A stretch of 27,712 nt of DNA from JANNAV01 sp031384695 (GTDB lineage Bacteria; Pseudomonadota; Alphaproteobacteria; Rhodobacterales; Rhodobacteraceae), in assembly GCA_031384695.1 (NCBI GenBank), contig JANNAV010000302.1, positions 1 through 27,712 on the forward strand, given 5' to 3'. The notes under the pieces are model-generated. The model saw only the letters and a program-made list of their open reading frames with translations, searched no databases and had not been told where the DNA came from. Position numbers and translations under genes: made by a program. This document shows positions 22,922 through 27,712 of this stretch, in pieces. Within the stretch, counting starts at the first letter, position 1. The number at the start of each line of letters is the position of its first letter.

Positions 22922-25900
22922 GCAATGGCAACGATACTTTTTACGGTGGCGCGGGCAATGACACCGTCGATGGCGGTGCGGGCAACGACAGCCTTTATGG
23001 CGGCGATGGCAACGATAGCCTTTATGGCGGCGATGGCAGCGATTCGGTTTACGGCGGCAATGGCAATGACACTATCGGCACCTGGGGCACCGAAGGCGGC
23101 AATGACACTTTCTTTGGCGGTGCCGGCAATGACCAGATCATCGGCGGCGGTGGCAACGATTCTCTGTCGGGCGATGCGGGCGATGACACCATGTCGGGCG
23201 GCATCGGCCAGGACACGATCTTTGGCGGTGCGGGCTCGGATATGTTCGTGGTCACCGATGACCACGAAACCGATACCTATTACGGCGGCGAGGATCAGGG
23301 CGAAACCGACTGGATAGTGTTTGCCAATTACATCAGTACGGCGGGGGTTGCCGTCACCTTCAGTGGCAACGAGGCGGGCAGCTATGACTTTCGCGGCAGC
23401 AACGATGCCAGCGGCACTTTCGCGGAAATCGAGGCCGTCTCCGGCACGGATTATGCCGATGTGGTCAATGCGGCGGCGACAACCTCGGGCGTCAGGATCC
23501 TTGGCAACGCCGGCAATGACACGCTGACCGGCGGGTCGGGCGCGGATAGCATCGAAGGCGGGGTTGGCAATGATCTGCTGACCGGCGGTGCTGGCAACGA
23601 TTCGCTGCTGTTCGGCGCGGGCAATGACACGGTTTATGGCGGGGATGGCGACGACTATATCGACGATCAGAACGGAGCGCAGATTTACGGCGGTTCGGTG
23701 GTTGCCTATGGCGGCGCGGGCAATGACACGATCCTGGGATCGGGCGGTGCCGACAGCATTTTCGGCGGTGACGGGGTTGACCTGCTTTATGGCGGAGATG
23801 GCGACGACACCATGGATGGTGGCGAGCGGACCGATACCATCTATGGCGGCGCGGGCAATGACCGGATCAGCGATACCGGCGGGTCGGCGAGTGATGACAC
23901 CATCTATGGCGGCGACGGCAACGATACCGTCGCAGGCGGCGCGCGCGAGGATTTGGTTTACGGCGATGCCGGCAATGACAGCCTGCAGGGCGAAGACGGC
24001 AATGACAGCATGTTCGGCGGCACGGGGGCGGACAATCTGGATGGCGGCGTCGGCAGTGATGCGCTTTACGGTGGCGATGGCAACGATACGCTGACCGATG
24101 GGGCGGGCAATGATCTGCTGGACGGCGGCGCCGGTGATGACTTCATCAGCAATGGCGCGGGCAATGACACGGTTTACGCAGGCGACGGCGCCGATACCGT
24201 GGCGTCAACTGATGATGGCGGGATCAACAGTCTGTTCGGCGGCGAAGGCGGCTCTGACACCGATCTGCTGACCCTTGGCGGGTATTCCGGCAGTTTTGGC
24301 GTGACGGTCACCTTCACCGGCAGCGAGGCGGGCAATTACCGCTATAACGGCAGCTACACCCAGACCAGCACATTCGCGCAATTCGAACGCATGACGCTGA
24401 CCAACTATAACGATACTGTCTATGGCGGTGCGGGCAACGAAAGCATCAGCGGCGGCGCGGGCAATGACAGCCTGTCGGGCGGGGCGGGCAGTGACACGCT
24501 GGCGGGCGATGCGGGGAATGACACGATTTCCGGTGGCGACGGCGGCGATAACCTTTCGGGCGGCGCGGGCATCGACACGCTGGATTACAGCGGCGAGTCC
24601 GGGGCTGTTACGGTGGATCTGTCGAACGGCTTTGGCTGGACGGCGACCGGGGCCGATACGATTTCCGGCTTTGAAGTGGTGCAGGGCAGCGCTTATGGCG
24701 ATTACATCGCGGGCACCGGGGCTGCTGATACCATCTATGGCGGGGCGGGCGATGATACGCTGCGGGCACGCGGTGGCGATGATCTGGTTTATGGTGGCGC
24801 GGGCAACGATTCGCTGAACGGCAACGAGGGGAACGACACGCTTTTTGGCGGCGATGGCGCTGATGTGTTTGTGGTTGACAGCCCGAGTGCCGGCAGTGAC
24901 CAGATTTTTGGCGGCGAAGGTGGCACCGATCAGGATACAGTGACGTTTGCCGGCCAGACCACCTCGGGGGTGAACGTGGCGTTCACCGGCAACGAGGCCG
25001 GGACGGCGCAGCTGTCTGGCGGCACGATGACCTTTGAAGGCATCGAGCGGGTGGAGGGCACCGGTTTTGCCGACAGCCTGAACGCCAGCGCCAGCAGTGC
25101 CGGGACCAATCTGGCGGGGGGGGCTGGCAATGACACGCTGACCGGCGGGTCGGGGGCCGACACCCTTGAAAGCGGCACAGGCGACGACAGCATCGTGGCG
25201 GGCGCGGGCAATGACGTGGTTTCGGGCGGCGATGGCAGTGACAGGCTGCAAGGCGGCGCGGGCAGTGATACGCTGGAGGGTGGGGCGGGGTCGGATACGG
25301 CGGTTTTCACCGGGCCGGTGCAGGATTACAGTTTTGATTACGGTGCCAACGGCCAGTTGATCGTGATCGACAGCGTGGCGGGCCGCGATGGCACCGACAG
25401 CCTGAGCAATGTGGAATTTGCCACCTTCAACGGCGTCACTTACCGTCTGGTCACCGGCGATGACGGCTCAAACACCACGCTGCAAGGCCCCGATGATGGC
25501 ACGCCCAACATCATCATTGCGCATGACGGCAACGACTGGGGCGGCGGTCACGCCACCAGCGACGCGATCTTTGGCGGCGCGGGCAATGACACGCTGGATG
25601 GGGGCGACGGCAACGACACCCTGATGGGCGAGGGCGATCAGGACTTGCTGCGCGGTGACGGCGGCAACGACGCGATCTATGGCGGCGCGGGTGCCGACAC
25701 GCTGCAAGGCGGTACGGGCGATGACAGCCTGTTCGGCGGCGATGGTGCCGACGTGCTGCAAGGCGGCGCGGGCAATGATACGCTGGACGGCGGGGCGGGC
25801 GACGACACGCTTGAGGGCGGTACGGGCAATGACAGCCTTATGGCCGGTGCAGGCAATGACCTGCTTGCAGGCGGCGATGGCAATGACACCCTGACCGGCG

Positions 25901-26859
25901 GGGCGGGCGACGATACGCTGACCGGCGGGGCGGGCGATGATGTTCTGGCGGGCGGCGGTGGCGACGACGCCTTTGTGTTTGCAACCGGCGGCGGGGCGGA
26001 TGTTGTCACCGACTTCGACCTTGGCGATTTCGACAATGACGGCCGGTACAATGACCAGTTCGACGTATCCGACCTGACCGGCGGCACCGGCCCCGGCGGG
26101 TCGATCCGGGCGTCGGATGTGGTGGTGCAGGATGACGGCAACGGCAACGCGATGCTGTTGTTTCCCGGCGGCGAAAGCATCGTGCTGCACGGGGTTGCGC
26201 CCAACCAGATCAACACCACGTCGCAGTTGCATGCGGCGGGCATTCCCTGCTTTACCCCGGGCACCCTGATCCAGACCGACAAAGGCCCGGTTGCGGTTGA
26301 ATTTCTGCGCCCCGGCCAGCTGGTGCGCACGCTGGACCGGGGGTATCGGCCGATCCGTTGGGTTGGCTGCCGGGCGCTGGCGGCGGCGGATCTGGCGCTG
26401 TTCCCCAACCTGCGCCCGGTGGTGATCCGCAAGGGCGCGCTGGGGAATGCGCGGCGGCTGCTGGTTTCGCCGCAGCACGGGTTTCTGGTGGATGGCCAAC
26501 TGGTGCGCGCCAAGCATCTGGCCGAGCGGTGGGGCGCGGACGTTGCCCGGATCGACCGCAAGACGCAGGCGGTAACCTATGTGCATTTTCTTTGCGACCG
26601 GCACGAGATCGTGTTTGCCGAAGGCATTGCCACGGAAAGCCTGTATCCCGGCCCGGTGGCGCTGCGCACGATGGGGCTGGCCGCTTTGGCCGAACTGCTG
26701 GCGCTGTTCCCCTGTCTGGCTGACGGTCTGGCAAACCGCGCGGCCACCGAGGCCGCCTATGGCCACCCCGCGCGGGCCTATGCCAGGGGCGGCAAAAGAC
26801 CTGCGCAGGTTTTCCGGCGACTACCGGCCGAAAGTGCGATGCAGGCAGCCGTTGGATAA
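22918..26859 (+). CDS. Large RTX protein with C-terminal Hint domain, probable type I secretion substrate
   Basis: A 1313-residue acidic protein. From residue 4 to about 1025 it consists of blocks of RTX nonapeptides (GGAGNDTLx and variants) that bind Ca2+ and form beta-rolls outside the cell. Three related spacers of about 85-95 residues interrupt the blocks. Near 800-850 is a segment ending DSVAGRDGTDSLSNVEF, often seen in such proteins. After GADVVTDFDLGDFDNDG a Hint_2 domain begins at C1111 (GIPCFTPGTLIQTDKGPVAV) and carries H1187 in SPQHGFLV, so both key residues of a self-processing Hint domain are present. It ends with a basic Ala-rich tail rather than a classical RTX signal. There is no Sec signal, and no exporter genes are in the window. 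The ATG at 22918 has GGGAAGGG seven bases upstream. The function is unknown. Confidence 0.92.
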   Translation: MSNGNDTFYGGAGNDTVDGGAGNDSLYGGDGNDSLYGGDGSDSVYGGNGNDTIGTWGTEGGNDTFFGGAGNDQIIGGGGNDSLSGDAGDDTMSGGIGQDTIFGGAGSDMFVVTDDHETDTYYGGEDQGETDWIVFANYISTAGVAVTFSGNEAGSYDFRGSNDASGTFAEIEAVSGTDYADVVNAAATTSGVRILGNAGNDTLTGGSGADSIEGGVGNDLLTGGAGNDSLLFGAGNDTVYGGDGDDYIDDQNGAQIYGGSVVAYGGAGNDTILGSGGADSIFGGDGVDLLYGGDGDDTMDGGERTDTIYGGAGNDRISDTGGSASDDTIYGGDGNDTVAGGAREDLVYGDAGNDSLQGEDGNDSMFGGTGADNLDGGVGSDALYGGDGNDTLTDGAGNDLLDGGAGDDFISNGAGNDTVYAGDGADTVASTDDGGINSLFGGEGGSDTDLLTLGGYSGSFGVTVTFTGSEAGNYRYNGSYTQTSTFAQFERMTLTNYNDTVYGGAGNESISGGAGNDSLSGGAGSDTLAGDAGNDTISGGDGGDNLSGGAGIDTLDYSGESGAVTVDLSNGFGWTATGADTISGFEVVQGSAYGDYIAGTGAADTIYGGAGDDTLRARGGDDLVYGGAGNDSLNGNEGNDTLFGGDGADVFVVDSPSAGSDQIFGGEGGTDQDTVTFAGQTTSGVNVAFTGNEAGTAQLSGGTMTFEGIERVEGTGFADSLNASASSAGTNLAGGAGNDTLTGGSGADTLESGTGDDSIVAGAGNDVVSGGDGSDRLQGGAGSDTLEGGAGSDTAVFTGPVQDYSFDYGANGQLIVIDSVAGRDGTDSLSNVEFATFNGVTYRLVTGDDGSNTTLQGPDDGTPNIIIAHDGNDWGGGHATSDAIFGGAGNDTLDGGDGNDTLMGEGDQDLLRGDGGNDAIYGGAGADTLQGGTGDDSLFGGDGADVLQGGAGNDTLDGGAGDDTLEGGTGNDSLMAGAGNDLLAGGDGNDTLTGGAGDDTLTGGAGDDVLAGGGGDDAFVFATGGGADVVTDFDLGDFDNDGRYNDQFDVSDLTGGTGPGGSIRASDVVVQDDGNGNAMLLFPGGESIVLHGVAPNQINTTSQLHAAGIPCFTPGTLIQTDKGPVAVEFLRPGQLVRTLDRGYRPIRWVGCRALAAADLALFPNLRPVVIRKGALGNARRLLVSPQHGFLVDGQLVRAKHLAERWGADVARIDRKTQAVTYVHFLCDRHEIVFAEGIATESLYPGPVALRTMGLAALAELLALFPCLADGLANRAATEAAYGHPARAYARGGKRPAQVFRRLPAESAMQAAVG
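22930..25990 (+). repeat. RTX nonapeptide repeat array at DNA level
   Basis: Degenerate 27-base units of the type GGCGGxGCGGGCAATGACACG recur dozens of times within the RTX-Hint gene, often in back-to-back runs (for example 22930-23060, 23860-24180 and 25570-25950). The regular codon pattern opens long spurious frames on both strands. The array is prone to unequal recombination and to assembly error, so the exact repeat number should be treated with caution. Confidence 0.9.
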
Positions 26860-27344
26860 AGACCGGGATGACCCGGTTCGGCGCAGATGCCCCGGCTTTG
26901 CAAACCCACGCGAAGGGCGCGTCGGAGCTTTTGGGTTCCGGCAAAGCCATGGGCTTCGGGAGCGCCCGCACACCGGCGCCCGCCTGCCGGAACGCCCGGC
27001 ACAAGGCTTTGCCAGACGGCAACAACCCGACCACCACGCCCTGATTTCACTGAAATTAGAGCGTGTTGCAAACCGGGGTCTTTTTGGGCTCAACAACATC
27101 AACAGGTTACGACTGCTCTGCAAACTGCGAAAACATCGGGCACAGCCGTGCCGGGTTTCATTGCAATGCGAATCGTGGTCGGATTCGATCTGGCCGGTAT
27201 CCGCCTCTGTGTCGTCGATCAGCTTTCACGCGTCGACTTTGCACATGAAACACTATCAACTCGAGAAAAATACAACACTGGTTCAAGCCGCAGGCAGATT
27301 TTGTTTGCAGCCGCCAGTTTTTGTTTGCATCCGCAGGAGGCGAT
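26860..27344. other. Gene-free region between the RTX-Hint and nuclease genes
   Basis: About 485 bases with no ORF I can support. It includes distant complementary 9-mers GGCAAAGCC (26940-26948) and GGCTTTGCC (27005-27013), enclosing a very GC-rich stretch that may end the RTX transcript. Further right is a less GC-rich half with a T5 run near 27080 and small inverted repeats (CGAATC/GATTCG at 27169-27187, GGCAC/GTGCC at 27139-27152). The drop in GC after about 27050 suggests a different origin or a decayed element. Confidence 0.55.
27299..27337 (+). repeat. Imperfect 20-base tandem repeat upstream of the nuclease gene
   Basis: TTTTGTTTGCAGCCGCCAG (27299-27317) is followed at a 20-base period by TTTTGTTTGCATCCGCAGG (27319-27337). 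The second copy runs into the AGGAGG ribosome binding site of the downstream gene, so the duplication lies within its 5' leader. Confidence 0.75.
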
Positions 27345-27712
27345 GTGCCCATCAAGATCCTTCACACCGCCGATCTGCATCTAGACTCGCCACTTTCCAG
27401 CCTGGCCTTGCGCGATGTAGATCTACAGGCACGGGTCATCACTGCCTCACGAAAATCCTTGGAAAAAATGGTCGATTTCTGTGTGGCTGAGGGCGTAGCC
27501 GCTTTGCTGATCGCGGGCGATCTTTATGACCGCGCCGAGCGCAGTGCAAAGACAGCCGCTTATCTGACGATCCAGATGGAGCGTCTGCGCGCGGCAGGCG
27601 TGCAGGTGTTCTACATCAAGGGCAACCATGACGCCGAAAATCCGATCACCGGCGAGATTGACCTGCCGGCCAATGTGCATGTCTTCGATGGCCGCGGCGG
27701 CAAGGTGCAAGT
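27345..27712 (+). CDS. Metallophosphoesterase DNA repair nuclease, SbcD/YhaO-like (partial)
   Basis: The first 122 residues of a calcineurin-like phosphoesterase related to SbcD/Mre11, cut by the window end. Motif I is ILHTADLHLDSPL, motif II LLIAGDLYDRAERS and motif III FYIKGNHDAENP, giving the D-x-H, G-D and G-N-H-D metal ligands. The start is taken as GTG at 27345, which gives VPIKILHTADLHLDSP and has AGGAGG four bases upstream; an ATG two bases earlier is out of frame. The DLHLDSPL reading resembles YhaO-type exonuclease subunits, which are normally encoded next to an SbcC/Rad50-like ATPase (YhaN). That gene would lie beyond the window. Confidence 0.88.
   Translation, partial: MPIKILHTADLHLDSPLSSLALRDVDLQARVITASRKSLEKMVDFCVAEGVAALLIAGDLYDRAERSAKTAAYLTIQMERLRAAGVQVFYIKGNHDAENPITGEIDLPANVHVFDGRGGKVQ

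Noticed and set aside
22925..24817. Met/Ala/Thr-rich plus-strand frames (MAxRAMTxS repeats) inside the RTX-Hint gene
   Set aside because: These are out-of-frame readings of the 27-base RTX units; their regularity comes entirely from the DNA repeat.
22930..25990. Regularly spaced repeats that could suggest a CRISPR-like array
   Set aside because: The units are degenerate 27-mers without distinct spacers, and they encode GGxGxDxLx nonapeptides in one long open frame.
24205..26766. Long minus-strand frames (24205-25251 and 25468-26766) opposite the RTX-Hint gene
   Set aside because: Repeats of the IxAxAAxxRVIARxA kind are the reverse reading of RTX codons, not a helical repeat protein.
27065..27100. 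GTGTTGCAAA-containing string as an IS6-type terminal repeat
   Set aside because: Only about nine bases resemble such ends from memory, no transposase is near, and no matching opposite end is seen, so no insertion sequence is annotated.

Overview
This is a GC-rich window with the gene content and sequence style of an alphaproteobacterium of the Rhodobacterales (Rhodobacter/Paracoccus/Roseobacter relatives). The signs are a CtaD close to the Rhodobacter sphaeroides aa3 oxidase as I remember it, a glnB start next to a divergent nnr gene, lengthened S6 and L9 proteins, two tRNA-Leu genes, and several secreted RTX/Hint-type proteins. Most of it is ordinary chromosome. No phage, integrase, complete insertion sequence or CRISPR array is visible.

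Layout. 1-89: 5' end of glnB (PII), minus strand, with a TGC-N11-GCA dyad in the divergent intergenic region. 255-1835: bifunctional NAD(P)HX epimerase/dehydratase with an unusual low-GC patch and an in-frame palindromic insertion. 1836-2318: a small, apparently catalytically dead Hint-fold protein converging on it. 2539-4060: tRNA-Leu(UAG), trigger factor and a clear terminator. 4085-5779: a PGN_0703/PD-(D/E)XK-like protein and a DMT-family exporter. 5852-7255: an RTX protein. 7476-8785: the rpsF-rpsR-rplI operon with its promoter and a leader hairpin. 8951-11117: a conserved hypothetical gene behind a phosphoethanolamine transferase gene. 11573-14219: ctaD (cytochrome aa3 subunit I) and an ArsR-type regulator upstream of it.

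14427-14855 is a small, low-GC secreted-protein gene. It is followed by lipB (minus strand) and a divergent gene for an exported, Ala/Pro-rich peptidoglycan-binding-like protein. tRNA-Leu(GAG) at 17485 precedes a four-gene polyamine-type ABC importer operon (ATPase, binding protein, two permeases; 17915-22496) whose intergenic gaps carry hairpins likely to set protein ratios. 22853-26859 holds a 22-codon leader-like ORF overlapping a 1313-residue RTX protein that ends in an intact-looking Hint domain. The window closes with a gene-free stretch and the 5' end of an SbcD/YhaO-like nuclease gene.

The most distinctive content is the RTX/Hint set: two RTX proteins plus one stand-alone Hint-like protein, with no type I secretion ABC/MFP genes in the window. 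The large RTX-Hint protein keeps the Cys and His expected for Hint self-processing, has a threefold-repeated spacer module, and may be translationally coupled to a short upstream ORF. No wholly new system can be demonstrated from sequence alone.
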